Assembly (NCBI RefSeq): GCF_011761355.1
Contig: NZ_JAASRW010000002.1
Location: 124,001 to 188,000 of the forward strand
Direction: 5' to 3'
DNA: 64,000 bases
From: Paenibacillus lupini
GTDB lineage: Bacteria; Bacillota; Bacilli; Paenibacillales; Paenibacillaceae
This document shows, one piece after another, positions 34,533-43,510 of this stretch. The translations under genes were made by a program, and so were the position numbers. Position 1 is the first letter of the stretch, and the number at the start of each line of letters is the position of its first letter. The notes under the pieces were generated by a model. The model did no database searches and was not told the origin of the DNA. It saw only the letters and a list, made by a program, of their open reading frames with translations.

Positions 34533-36113
34533 ATGAAAAAGAGGATAAAAGTGATGCTTACAGCCGTAATAGGGGTGACAACGGTATTGTCATCTGGCCT
34601 GGTTAATGATCCGTCTCCTGCTTCGGCAGCCGACCCTGTACTCTCTGCCTCAACGGCGGATAATTGGACCAATCTGTTCAACAGAGCAGGCTATTCTAAC
34701 ACTTGGCTAAATGCAGACGGTATATACTCTACACCTCTTAATGAGGTGGACTCGATTGGAAGTGCCAGCAGTAATTCCAAAACGTTTTTCATCTTTAGTG
34801 ATACGATCCTTGGCTCTGCTAATGCTGCTGGTGCTATTAGTAATCTGACTTATCAGAACCATTCCTCGGCTGTTTTGACCGGAAACACTCCTACGGTTAG
34901 TAACATCAGCTTCAAGTATGGGGATAAGGCAAATATGAATACTTCCCAGGGGAACAACCTCTTCGGGTATACGGCCTGGATGCAGGAAGCTATTGCACTC
35001 GGAGGGAATGTGTACGTCTTTGGCATTCCGTTTGATGGAACCTGGAAGCCTACACAAGTTGATTTAATTACTATACCAGTCGTTAATAACGAGCCTAATT
35101 ACGCCGGGTTTACCAAAACCTCGGCTGTCTCAAAGCTTTATTATAAGAATACGACCTACTTGTATGATTATGGTGTCGGCATCATGAATAACTCTTCCCA
35201 GGCTGGAGCGCCGAATCCCGACGGGTACATTTATCTGTATGGATATCGGGATGCGCTTATTGGGGGACAGAAGGATTTGATCGTCTCCAGAGTGCTCCGG
35301 TCCGAGTTCCCGAATTTTAACAATTTAAAATATTGGAACGGAAGCAGCTGGAGCTCCACCATAACGGATTCAGCAGCTCTGTTAAGTAATGTCTCGACAG
35401 AGCTTAGTGTTACACCTGTTACCAGCGGGCTGTATAATGGCAAATATATTGCTGTTTATACTAATGCCGTACAGAGCGCTGATATGATGTATGCCATAGG
35501 CGACAGCCCGACAGGTCCGTTTGCGCAGCCGGTTAAATTTTATACCGCACCTGAATATGAAGGAGTAGGCTCTGGTCAGCGTTACACCTATAATGCAAAA
35601 GCTCATCCTCACCTGTCGAGCCCTGGTCAGCTGCTTATCTCCTATAATGTTAATCGTATGGGCGGAGCAAGTAATACGAATGATTACAGACCAAGGTTTG
35701 TTAATCTAAATTTAGGGTCAAGCAACTTAGCCTTGAATAAAAGTGCAACAGCTTCGTCTACTGATGATGCCTCGAACCGTACGGCGGTTAAGGCTGTTGA
35801 CGGTATTTCAGGTACCCGGTGGTCATCAGCATACAGCGACCCGCAATGGATTTATGTGGACCTCGGCTCTTCTCAAACGATCAACCATGTGAAGTTGAAT
35901 TGGGAGGCTGCTTACGGGAAGAGCTACCAGATCCAGGTATCGAGCAACGCATCTGACTGGACGACTGTCTATTCGACTACAACAGGAGATGGTGGTCTGG
36001 ATGACATCACTTTTAATGCAGTAAACGGCAGGTATGTCAGGATGTATGGAACGCAGCGAGTGAATGCAGGGTGGGGCTACTCTTTGTGGGATTTTGAAGT
36101 ATACAATAATTAG
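34533..36113 (+). CDS. Secreted beta-propeller protein with CBM32, divergent third member
   Basis: 526 residues: signal peptide (1-33, ASAADP), propeller of about 340 residues with NADGIYSTPLN, FFIFSDTILG, GYIYLYGYRD and PRFVNLNLG (DUF5005/DUF4185-like), then CBM32 (about 390-525, AVDGISGTRWSSAYSDPQW to YSLWDFEVYNN). It lacks the transthyretin-like domain of the two paralogues. It follows them after five bases, so the three are one operon. The CBM32 copy closely matches that of the second paralogue and of the GH26 enzyme at 48972. Enzyme class not identified. Confidence 0.78.
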   Translation: MKKRIKVMLTAVIGVTTVLSSGLVNDPSPASAADPVLSASTADNWTNLFNRAGYSNTWLNADGIYSTPLNEVDSIGSASSNSKTFFIFSDTILGSANAAGAISNLTYQNHSSAVLTGNTPTVSNISFKYGDKANMNTSQGNNLFGYTAWMQEAIALGGNVYVFGIPFDGTWKPTQVDLITIPVVNNEPNYAGFTKTSAVSKLYYKNTTYLYDYGVGIMNNSSQAGAPNPDGYIYLYGYRDALIGGQKDLIVSRVLRSEFPNFNNLKYWNGSSWSSTITDSAALLSNVSTELSVTPVTSGLYNGKYIAVYTNAVQSADMMYAIGDSPTGPFAQPVKFYTAPEYEGVGSGQRYTYNAKAHPHLSSPGQLLISYNVNRMGGASNTNDYRPRFVNLNLGSSNLALNKSATASSTDDASNRTAVKAVDGISGTRWSSAYSDPQWIYVDLGSSQTINHVKLNWEAAYGKSYQIQVSSNASDWTTVYSTTTGDGGLDDITFNAVNGRYVRMYGTQRVNAGWGYSLWDFEVYNN

Positions 36114-36121
36114 ACTTTAGA

Positions 36122-36169
36122 AAAGAGACATTCGATCCCTGTTGATTGGGGTTCGGATGTCTTTTTTTT
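36122..36169 (+). terminator. Intrinsic terminator of the propeller-CBM32 operon
   Basis: AAAGAGACAT.CGA.CCC pairs with GGG.TCG.ATGTCTTT and is followed by eight T. Confidence 0.85.
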
Positions 36170-36253
36170 ACTTGACTGGCCCAACAGGATATCATTAAGA
36201 GGAGTAGAGGTATTAAATAGTGGGGTAAATGAACGAGGAAAGGCGAGGAGTCT

Positions 36254-36706
36254 ATGCTTTTTTATATCATTGCAGCATTTGTTGTATTAGTTGATCAACT
36301 ATCAAAAATATTAATCCGTATTCACGTAAAGATTGACGAAACTTATTCCCTATGGGGTATTCCAATGACTCATATTGAGAACAGTGGTATGGCTGGAAGC
36401 CATTTTCAAGGTTATGGTCGTCTCTTTGGGATCTTAGCTGTCCTGTTTATTGTGGTTGTGATCTACAATCGAAGAAAAGGGATGTTTAATGGGAAAACGT
36501 TAGAGATTAGTTTAGCTTTCCTAGTAGGCGGAGCGGCTGGAAATGGCATCGATCGTCTATTGTTTGGGGAGGTCACTGATTTTTTAGTGTCACGTTCCGG
36601 TAACGGTGTGCTCAATATGGCGGATCATGCGATTGAAATCGGAGTATTGCTATTAATCATTAGTCTGGTCATTCGACCGTTAAAGAGAGTTTTTAGTCAT
36701 AGTTGA
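36254..36706 (+). CDS. Signal peptidase II (LspA) paralogue
   Basis: Integral membrane aspartyl protease family that cleaves lipoprotein signal peptides. The 150 residues carry four membrane segments and the family boxes: VDQLSK, ENSGMAGS (usually ENxGAAFG), GGAAGNGIDRLLFGEVTDFL and LNMADHAIEIG, with both catalytic Asp regions present. It stands alone, outside the usual lspA-rluD neighbourhood, among carbohydrate genes, so it is probably a second, accessory LspA. The ENSGMAGS box is altered, which may change specificity. ATG 36254 follows GGCGAGGAG. Confidence 0.85.
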   Translation: MLFYIIAAFVVLVDQLSKILIRIHVKIDETYSLWGIPMTHIENSGMAGSHFQGYGRLFGILAVLFIVVVIYNRRKGMFNGKTLEISLAFLVGGAAGNGIDRLLFGEVTDFLVSRSGNGVLNMADHAIEIGVLLLIISLVIRPLKRVFSHS

Positions 36707-36898
36707 GATTATGATCCGAGATTATTCGCAAGATTTTATTCTTAATTAGTTATGGGTGTTTAAAATTTAGCTGTCTTTCAAAAGTTGGATGACAATATTT
36801 TGATACAGGTCGCATCTTTTTGTCGTTTAAACAAGTCAGCCCGTCCTCTAAAATGAAGGTAAGAGTTTACTTTACTTCAATAAGAGGAGAGCTCAAAA

Positions 36899-38920
36899 AT
36901 GCAGCAATTATACTATGGTGTGGCTTACTACGACGAATATATGCCTTATGAGAGACTTGAAGAAGATATTCGAATGATGAAGGCTGCCGGCATTAATCTT
37001 GTCCGCATTGCAGAGTCGACATGGAGTACCCATGAGCCTCAAAATGGGATCTTCGATTTTACTAGTGTTGATCGTGTCCTAGATGCGATGTATGAAGCGG
37101 GCATTCATGTAATCGTCGGAACGCCAACGTATGCTGTGCCGACATGGATGGTTAAGGAGCATCCGGATGTACTGGCAGAGACATCAAGTGGGCCAGGGCG
37201 TTATGGGGCAAGGCAGATCATGGATATCTCTAATCCGACGTATCTCTTTTATTCAGAAAGAATCATTCGTAAGCTGATTGGGCGAGTATGCAAGCATCCC
37301 GCTGTAATTGGGTATCAGGTAGATAACGAAACGAAGCACTACGGGACGAGCGGGGCTAATGTTCAGCATCGGTTCATTAAATATATGAAAGACAAATTTG
37401 GTACAGTGGAGCAGCTGAATAAGGAATTTGGCCTCGACTATTGGAGTAACCGAATCAATAGCTGGGAGGACTTCCCTTCGGCTGTAGGTACTATTAACGG
37501 CAGTCTTGGTGCAGAATTTTCTCGATTCCAGCGTCAGCTGGTTACGGATTTCCTAGCTTGGCAAGTATCCATTTTGAATGAATATAAGCAGCCTGATCAG
37601 TTCGTGACGCATAACTTCGACTTTGATTGGCGCGGATATTCATTTGGTGTCCAGAAGGATGTAGACCACTTTGAAGCGGCAAAGGCACTCGATATCGCTG
37701 GTGTCGATATCTATCATCCCTCACAGGACGAGCTGACAGGGAAGGAAATCTCGTTTGGAGGAGACTCCACTCGTTCTCTCAAGGGGAAAAACTATTTCGT
37801 GATCGAGACACAAGCGCAGGCCTTTCCGAATTGGACGCCTTATCCTTGTCAGCTTCGGCTTCAAGCGTTTAGCCATCTTGCTTCAGGGGCTAATATGGTC
37901 GCTTATTGGCACTGGCATTCGATTCATAACTCTATTGAAACCTATTGGAAGGGTCTTCTCAGTCATGATCTGGGAAGCAATCCAACATACGAAGAAGCGG
38001 TAACGATTGGTCGAGATTTCAAGAAGTTGTCTGCTAACCTAGTTAATTTGAAAAAAGAAAACCGGGCTGCAATGCTTGTCAGTAACGAAGCGTTAACTGC
38101 TATCGAATGGTTCAAGCTGCCTGGAGGCGAAGTGCGTTATAACGAAATTGTTCGTCTTCTCTATGATCGGTTATATGAAATGAATATAGGTTGTGACTTG
38201 CTGCACCCAAGCTCTTATGACAGGTTCAAGAACTATGATCTGATTGTTGTTCCAGCACTGTATGCAGCTTCATATGATCTCCTGGAGAAGCTAAATCAAT
38301 ATGTGGAGTCGGGCGGTCATGTAGTTTATACGTTTAAGAGCGGGTTTGCTAACGAGCATATTCAGGTCCGAACGGGCATTCAGCCGGGTATAATCGAAAA
38401 GGCATGCGGCATTCAATATAGTCAGTTCGTAGAGCCCAACAAGGTTTCGCTTAAGGGAAATCCTTTTGAAGTTGAAGAGGAGTCTAATCAAGTTAAGGTC
38501 TGGATGGAGCTCCTTACACCAACAACAGCGGAGGTGCTTGCCTGGTATGATCACCCTCACTGGGGGACTTATGCAGCGATAACGGAAAACAAATATGGTC
38601 GTGGTACAGCCACTTACATCGGTTATGTGCCAAGTCCAGAGGTTGCAGGGAAAGTATTAGAGAGAGCTTGTAAGGCTGCAGGGTTATATGACCTGGATCA
38701 AGAGCTTCGTTTCCCGTTAATCGTTAAGTCGGGAGTGAATGAAGCGGGTAAGACCATTCGGTATTACTTTAACTACTCAAGTCAATCGGAGTCTTTCTCG
38801 TATCCGCATAGGAGCGGGATAGAGCTATTATCTGGCCGGAATATCCTGCCGGGTGAGCCAGTCGAGTTAGACCGCTGGGGTTTTGTCATTATTGAGGAGA
38901 GCGAAGCCTCTGTGAAATAA
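36899..38920 (+). CDS. Beta-galactosidase, glycoside hydrolase family 42
   Basis: Cytoplasmic retaining beta-galactosidase (or arabinosidase) of 673 residues. The TIM barrel holds the acid/base Glu144 (YQVDNE) and nucleophile Glu303 (VIETQAQ). It is followed by the GH42 trimerisation domain (about 390-600) and a small C-terminal beta domain. The N-terminus YYGVAYYDEYMPYERLEEDIRM is diagnostic. It has its own ribosome site (AGAGGAGAG) and terminator, so it is a single-gene unit. It would release galactose from imported galactosides such as galactomannan side products (inference). Confidence 0.93.
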   Translation: MQQLYYGVAYYDEYMPYERLEEDIRMMKAAGINLVRIAESTWSTHEPQNGIFDFTSVDRVLDAMYEAGIHVIVGTPTYAVPTWMVKEHPDVLAETSSGPGRYGARQIMDISNPTYLFYSERIIRKLIGRVCKHPAVIGYQVDNETKHYGTSGANVQHRFIKYMKDKFGTVEQLNKEFGLDYWSNRINSWEDFPSAVGTINGSLGAEFSRFQRQLVTDFLAWQVSILNEYKQPDQFVTHNFDFDWRGYSFGVQKDVDHFEAAKALDIAGVDIYHPSQDELTGKEISFGGDSTRSLKGKNYFVIETQAQAFPNWTPYPCQLRLQAFSHLASGANMVAYWHWHSIHNSIETYWKGLLSHDLGSNPTYEEAVTIGRDFKKLSANLVNLKKENRAAMLVSNEALTAIEWFKLPGGEVRYNEIVRLLYDRLYEMNIGCDLLHPSSYDRFKNYDLIVVPALYAASYDLLEKLNQYVESGGHVVYTFKSGFANEHIQVRTGIQPGIIEKACGIQYSQFVEPNKVSLKGNPFEVEEESNQVKVWMELLTPTTAEVLAWYDHPHWGTYAAITENKYGRGTATYIGYVPSPEVAGKVLERACKAAGLYDLDQELRFPLIVKSGVNEAGKTIRYYFNYSSQSESFSYPHRSGIELLSGRNILPGEPVELDRWGFVIIEESEASVK

Positions 38921-38944
38921 GTTAATAAGGCAGTTCGTTTAGGA

Positions 38945-38979
38945 AAGCCCAAACAGTGTCACATGTTTGGGCTTATTTT
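38945..38979 (+). terminator. Intrinsic terminator after GH42
   Basis: AAGCCCAAAC / GTTTGGGCTT stem followed by ATTTT. Confidence 0.85.
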
Positions 38980-39068
38980 CATGCTAGAGGAACATCTGCA
39001 ATAATGTACTATAGGCAATTCCTTTTCGGATGTAGGATATGAGGAGAGCATGAAAGGAGCGGCTTCTC

Positions 39069-39644
39069 ATGGATATGACATCCTTTTTTCTTTACTGTAT
39101 GATTGCTACGTTTACACCCGGGCCTACGAATATACTCATCTTGTCTACGGCGACCAATGCCGGGGCGAAGAAAGCGATGAAATTCTCGTATGGCTCGGCG
39201 ATTGGTTTTTGTTTATTGCTTGTTCTCTCTGCTGCCATGAATACGATGCTCATGACAGTGCTGCCTAAGATCCTGGTGTTCATGCAAATAACAGGAAGCC
39301 TGTATATGGTTTATCTCGCGTATCGAATGATTAAGAAGAATACTTCACAAGCAGCGGTAAACCAAGAGGCAACATTTCGATCCGGCTTTGTGCTGCAGTT
39401 TCTGAATCCCAAGACCGTCTTGTTCGCGTTGACCGTTATCCCAACTTTTATCATGCCTTATGCCAGTGGGATCCCAATGGTAACAGTCTATATCGCAGGG
39501 ATAACGTTAATCGGATTTTCTGCTTTTATTACCTGGGTTGTGTTTGGTGCCGTATTTAAGGAGTTTTTACATAAGCATCAAACGGCGGCGAATCTGATCA
39601 TGGCTTTATTTTTAGCTTACGCAGCCATTATGATATGGGAATAG
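39069..39644 (+). CDS. LysE-family amino acid/metabolite exporter
   Basis: Membrane exporter of 191 residues with about six segments. The N-terminal block FTPGPTNILILSTATNAGAK matches the LysE/RhtB signature (PGPxxxL...G), and LNPKTVLFALTVIPTFI is the second conserved block. Such proteins export amino acids, homoserine lactones or similar compounds. The AraC-type gene 24 bp downstream is probably its regulator. ATG 39069 follows GAAAGGAG. No link to sugar metabolism is evident. Confidence 0.88.
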   Translation: MDMTSFFLYCMIATFTPGPTNILILSTATNAGAKKAMKFSYGSAIGFCLLLVLSAAMNTMLMTVLPKILVFMQITGSLYMVYLAYRMIKKNTSQAAVNQEATFRSGFVLQFLNPKTVLFALTVIPTFIMPYASGIPMVTVYIAGITLIGFSAFITWVVFGAVFKEFLHKHQTAANLIMALFLAYAAIMIWE

Positions 39645-39668
39645 GTAACTTATGCAGAGGTGTGCGAA

Positions 39669-40448
39669 ATGGAAAAATTTATATATAAGAAATCGGCAGG
39701 TATTACGGCGTTATCAGCAAGTATGACGGAGTTCAAGTATAAGAAGCATGCACACAAGGAGTACGCGATAGGGGTCACTTTACGTGGAATTCAACATTAT
39801 CATTTGGACGGCAGTCTGCAATTATCCCATAAGAATGGCATTATGCTGTTTCACCCGGAACAGACTCATGACGGAATGGCACATGATAAGTCAGGGCTTG
39901 ACTATGTCATGCTTTATATTAGTCCTGAGCTGCTATTACAAGTAATGGAGAAGAAGGATATCATGCGTTTCTCAAGTCCTGTCGTGTATGACCGAATGCT
40001 TGAACAAAAAGTATTAAATCTGTCCAATGCTATATTAAGCGAAAAAGATGAGGCTTTGTGCAGTGAATTATTCCTGTCACTCACCGATCGCCTTGATCAC
40101 TCCAGTCTTTCAACAGACTACATGAGGAAAGATCATGTGTTAATCCGAAAAGCCAAGGATATGATTCATGCCGATTTGGAGCATGTTCTGAAGCTGGATG
40201 AGATATGCAAGGAGCTTCAGCTGTCCAAATATCAATTTATTCGTTTATTCAAGGCTCAGACAGGAATTTCACCCTATCAGTATTTTCTTAACTGCAAGGT
40301 TGAACATGCCAAGCAGGTCATTGAACAAAGCAAAGACATTTATTCTGCTGTAGCTGCCTGTGGTTTTGTTGATTTGACTCATCTGAATAAGCATTTTAAA
40401 AGTGTATATGGAACAACAGCATACGAGTATATCGCGTATCTAAAATAA
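39669..40448 (+). CDS. AraC-family regulator, partner of the LysE exporter
   Basis: 259 residues: N-terminal cupin-like sensor (about 15-110; HAHKEYAIGVTLRGIQHYHLDG and LFHPEQTHDGM) and C-terminal AraC double helix-turn-helix (about 160-258; KLDEICKELQLSKYQFIRLFKA and SAVAACGFVDLTHLNKHFK). The start is ATG 39669 after AGAGGTG; an in-frame GTG at 39660 lies in that site. Pairing with a LysE exporter is a recurrent arrangement in which the regulator senses the exported compound. Confidence 0.88.
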   Translation: MEKFIYKKSAGITALSASMTEFKYKKHAHKEYAIGVTLRGIQHYHLDGSLQLSHKNGIMLFHPEQTHDGMAHDKSGLDYVMLYISPELLLQVMEKKDIMRFSSPVVYDRMLEQKVLNLSNAILSEKDEALCSELFLSLTDRLDHSSLSTDYMRKDHVLIRKAKDMIHADLEHVLKLDEICKELQLSKYQFIRLFKAQTGISPYQYFLNCKVEHAKQVIEQSKDIYSAVAACGFVDLTHLNKHFKSVYGTTAYEYIAYLK

Positions 40449-40493
40449 AAATGGCTGAACAGGATCAAACCTGCTCAGCCATTTTTGTTTTTC
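40447..40493 (+). terminator. Strong intrinsic terminator
   Basis: AAAAATGGCTGA.CAGG / CCTG.TCAGCCATTTTT stem followed by GTTTTT; it overlaps the end of the AraC gene. Confidence 0.9.
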
Positions 40494-40866
40494 TACTCCA
40501 GCTTCCGGTAAGCACGAGGGGAGAGGCTGGGCTGGGCAGCTCACATCGACATGTGTCAGCAGTTAGTGCTGAAAAAAATAGGTTATAAATTTCAACAAAA
40601 TTAAACAAATTCAGGGATTTACTAATGGTTCTATTGGTATTTGGTGGTACTCCGGAAGTCCTAAACACAGATATTTAGGGATATAATCAGGATAAATGTC
40701 CTACGGAAAACGATTTTAAAATTATTTTTAATTAAATTAAATTTAAATGTTTACAATTGTTGAATCGTTAGGATATACTCTTTTTGGGAATGTAAGCGTA
40801 TTCTTGTTGAAAATGTTGAAATGCGATGTCGCGCTTACCTTTACTAATCTTTTGGGGGTTATCGAC
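40494..40866 (+). promoter_or_regulatory. Control region of the 40867 operon
   Basis: Very AT-rich around 40715-40770, with nested TTTAAT/ATTAAA inverted blocks and a GTTGAATCG stretch near 40759. A cre-like TGTAAGCGTATTCT lies at 40791-40804 (12 of 14 positions). The first part (40494-40600) shows no feature I can name. Confidence 0.45.
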
Positions 40867-42507
40867 TTGAATAAAACGATGCAGAGAACAATGCTGGCCG
40901 TTTCTCTGGCCGCAATAATGGCTGTGGCAGCATGTTCAAACGGAAACGAAAATACCAAATCCGATGCTGAGAATAAGAAGGCGACGAATACGACATCCAA
41001 TGCGACATCGAATACTGAAACAGTTTCATCGGAACCTCTCAACGTTACTATGACGCTGATGGCAGGTTCCAAAACGCCGGATTCGTGGGCGGAGCATACG
41101 CTTGAAGAAGAGTTGTCGAAGGCGATGAATCGGAAGGTGGATGTTCAGCCGATCTTCCTCCCTGACTGGTCAGAGCTGAATACGAAGATCAACCTGATGA
41201 TGAGTGCGAAAGATACGCGGCCTAATATTTTATGGACTGGTGATACGAAGGAATTCTCGAAATGGGTGGAAGCGGGGATTGCCCAGGATCTGACGCCATC
41301 GCTGCAAAAATACGGGAAAGACATTTTGGATTATTACACACAAGATACGATGTTCTACCACTGGGATAAGAGCGGCAAAATATTCCGAGTTCCCGGAGAC
41401 GTGCCGGAAGCGAGCTATATGACGACGATTTTGCGTAAAGACTGGCTTGATAATCTCGGTCTTCAAGAGCCGAAGACACTTGATGAATATGTGAACGTAC
41501 TTCGTGCATTTACGAAGGATGATCCAGATAAGAACGGCAAGAACGATACATACGGCTTGTCCGGCGATAACTATTACCGGAGCCTTGCGCCGTTCTTCTA
41601 TGCTTATGGCATCGATGTGGAGAACTTTATGAAGCAGGATGATGGTTCAATCAAGTTTGGTGCACTCATGCCGCAAGTGAAAACAGTGCTTGAATTACTT
41701 CAAGGCTTGTACAAAGAAGGTGTACTCGATCCGCGAATGACAACGAGTGCGAACAATGATGATGGCAAGGTTAATGACATTTTTGCTTCTGGTAAAGTTG
41801 GTTCCTTCTATCGTTGGGTCGATTATTTCAATCCAGGCAACTCGACAACGATCTCGTTCAAGAAGCTGAATCCTACAGGTCAGTACATCTCAATTGATCC
41901 AATCCAAGGACCGGATGGCTTCAGTTCCGATATGCCAGATGCACAGATTGGCTGGTGCTACCTTATTGTAACCGACACGATCGATACCGACAGTGCTGTT
42001 CAAGTGCTGGATACAATGGCGAAGCCTGAAGTGTTCAAGCAGCTTGCATTTGGTAAGGAAGGCGAGCATTACACGATGAACAAGGGTGAGTTCGTGCCAA
42101 CTATTCAACCAGAAGAAGGCAGTAAGCTTGGACTAGGCAACTTTGGCTGGATCATGCAGCGTAAGGACGCAGCAAACATTAAGAATACACCTGAAGTAAC
42201 GGAGATGTTCACGAAGAAGATCGAGACTTCGCAGCCAATGCGCGACAAGATTGTCGTGTTCAAAGCGATTGATCGTCCAGAATGGGATAAATATTCGGCA
42301 GATATTAAGAAAGTTCGTGATGAATTGTTCTGGGGAATCATCACAGGCAAAACACCGGTATCTGCATTTGACGATTTCGAGAAGCAATATTTGAAGCTTG
42401 GCGGCAAGCAGATTGATGAGGAAGCAGTTAGCTTGTTCAACACGCAGCAGGAAGAACGTACGGCCTACGATGCGTGGTATGAAGCGAATATTGTTCCTTA
42501 CAAGTAA
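40867..42507 (+). CDS. Extracellular oligosaccharide-binding lipoprotein (LplA type)
   Basis: Binding protein of 546 residues for the two permeases that follow. The signal peptide ends in lipobox AVAAC with Cys23; a charged Asn/Thr linker and the two-lobe fold follow (EASYMTTILRKDWLDNLGLQEPKTLDEY is the typical LplA block). The start is placed at TTG 40867, eight bases after GGGGG, because it yields a proper lipoprotein leader. An ATG at 40747 would prepend 40 residues encoded by promoter DNA containing the cre-like site. Ligand unknown, probably a plant oligosaccharide. Confidence 0.9.
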   Translation: MNKTMQRTMLAVSLAAIMAVAACSNGNENTKSDAENKKATNTTSNATSNTETVSSEPLNVTMTLMAGSKTPDSWAEHTLEEELSKAMNRKVDVQPIFLPDWSELNTKINLMMSAKDTRPNILWTGDTKEFSKWVEAGIAQDLTPSLQKYGKDILDYYTQDTMFYHWDKSGKIFRVPGDVPEASYMTTILRKDWLDNLGLQEPKTLDEYVNVLRAFTKDDPDKNGKNDTYGLSGDNYYRSLAPFFYAYGIDVENFMKQDDGSIKFGALMPQVKTVLELLQGLYKEGVLDPRMTTSANNDDGKVNDIFASGKVGSFYRWVDYFNPGNSTTISFKKLNPTGQYISIDPIQGPDGFSSDMPDAQIGWCYLIVTDTIDTDSAVQVLDTMAKPEVFKQLAFGKEGEHYTMNKGEFVPTIQPEEGSKLGLGNFGWIMQRKDAANIKNTPEVTEMFTKKIETSQPMRDKIVVFKAIDRPEWDKYSADIKKVRDELFWGIITGKTPVSAFDDFEKQYLKLGGKQIDEEAVSLFNTQQEERTAYDAWYEANIVPYK

Positions 42508-42534
42508 ACGCGGCATGAGAAAGGAGAGAAGCTC

Positions 42535-43497
42535 ATGGAGCAACAAGCAGAGCTTGTAATGACGAAGCCAACCAGACATAGCTTGAATCGGAAGGGCACG
42601 CTGCTGAAGGATATCGTGCGGGATAAATACCTGTACCTGCTGCTGCTGCCCGGGCTGCTGCTCATTCTCCTCTTTCGCTACGGTCCGATGTATGGTGTTG
42701 TGATCGCCTTCCAGGATTACAACATCTACAAAGGCATCGGCGGAAGTGAGTGGGTCGGATTTGATCAGTTCCAGCGGCTGTTTCGTTCCCCCGATTTCAC
42801 CGAGGTATTAACGAATACGATTGTCATAAGTCTCTACAAGCTAGCGGCATCGTTCTCACTGCCGATCATCTTGTCGCTCCTGTTGAATGAACTTAAGAAC
42901 GTTGTGTTTAAACGAATAGCGCAGTCCATTATATATTTGCCGCATTTTATTTCTTGGGTTATTTTCTCGGGCATTATTATCACTTTCCTGAATCCAGTGG
43001 ACGGCATGGTGAATGTTATCATTCGCAACTTTGGAGGAACACCAATCGATTTCCTTGGTGACGTACGTTATTTCCGTTCTGTGCTGGTGCTAAGCGATAT
43101 TTACAAAGAAGTAGGCTGGGGGACGATCATTTACCTTGCCGCAATAGCTGGTGTAAGTGCAGATTTGTATGAAGCAGCGCGAATTGACGGAGCAAATAAA
43201 TTAAAGCAGATGTGGCATGTTACGCTGCCTGCCATTCGCCCAGTTATTATTATTCTAGTTATTTTGAGCTTGGCCAATATTCTAGAAGCAGGCTTCCAGC
43301 AAATCTTCCTGCTCTATAATGCGCTTGTCTACGATGTTGCAGACATTCTGGATACGTACGTTTATAGGGTCGGTATTCAGCAAGCGGATTACAGCTATGC
43401 GACCGCTGCCGGATTATTCAAATCTGCCGTTGCGATGATCCTTATTCTGACTGTGAATAAGATCGTGAAGGCGACAGGACAGGATGGGCTATGGTAA
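42535..43497 (+). CDS. Oligosaccharide ABC permease, LplB type
   Basis: 320 residues, with a hydrophilic N-terminal tail, YLYLLLLPGLLLILLFRYGPMYG and the EAA loop EAARIDGANKLKQMWHVTLP, typical of LplB. ATG follows AAAGGAGAG. It lies 27 bp after the binding protein and 13 bp before its partner permease, in the order SBP-LplB-YtcP, different from the 25839 cluster where the binding protein comes last. Confidence 0.92.
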   Translation: MEQQAELVMTKPTRHSLNRKGTLLKDIVRDKYLYLLLLPGLLLILLFRYGPMYGVVIAFQDYNIYKGIGGSEWVGFDQFQRLFRSPDFTEVLTNTIVISLYKLAASFSLPIILSLLLNELKNVVFKRIAQSIIYLPHFISWVIFSGIIITFLNPVDGMVNVIIRNFGGTPIDFLGDVRYFRSVLVLSDIYKEVGWGTIIYLAAIAGVSADLYEAARIDGANKLKQMWHVTLPAIRPVIIILVILSLANILEAGFQQIFLLYNALVYDVADILDTYVYRVGIQQADYSYATAAGLFKSAVAMILILTVNKIVKATGQDGLW

Positions 43498-43510
43498 GGA
43501 GGGATTCTGA

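Noticed and set aside
40494..40620. Possible riboswitch or structured RNA in the GC-rich stretch after the AraC terminator
   Set aside because: No conserved riboswitch core could be recognised and the segment lies upstream of the probable promoter, so it is unlikely to be in the leader.
40747..40866. Upstream extension of the binding lipoprotein from ATG 40747
   Set aside because: It would place 40 extra residues before a good signal peptide and translate promoter DNA with a cre-like site; the TTG at 40867 has a proper ribosome site.
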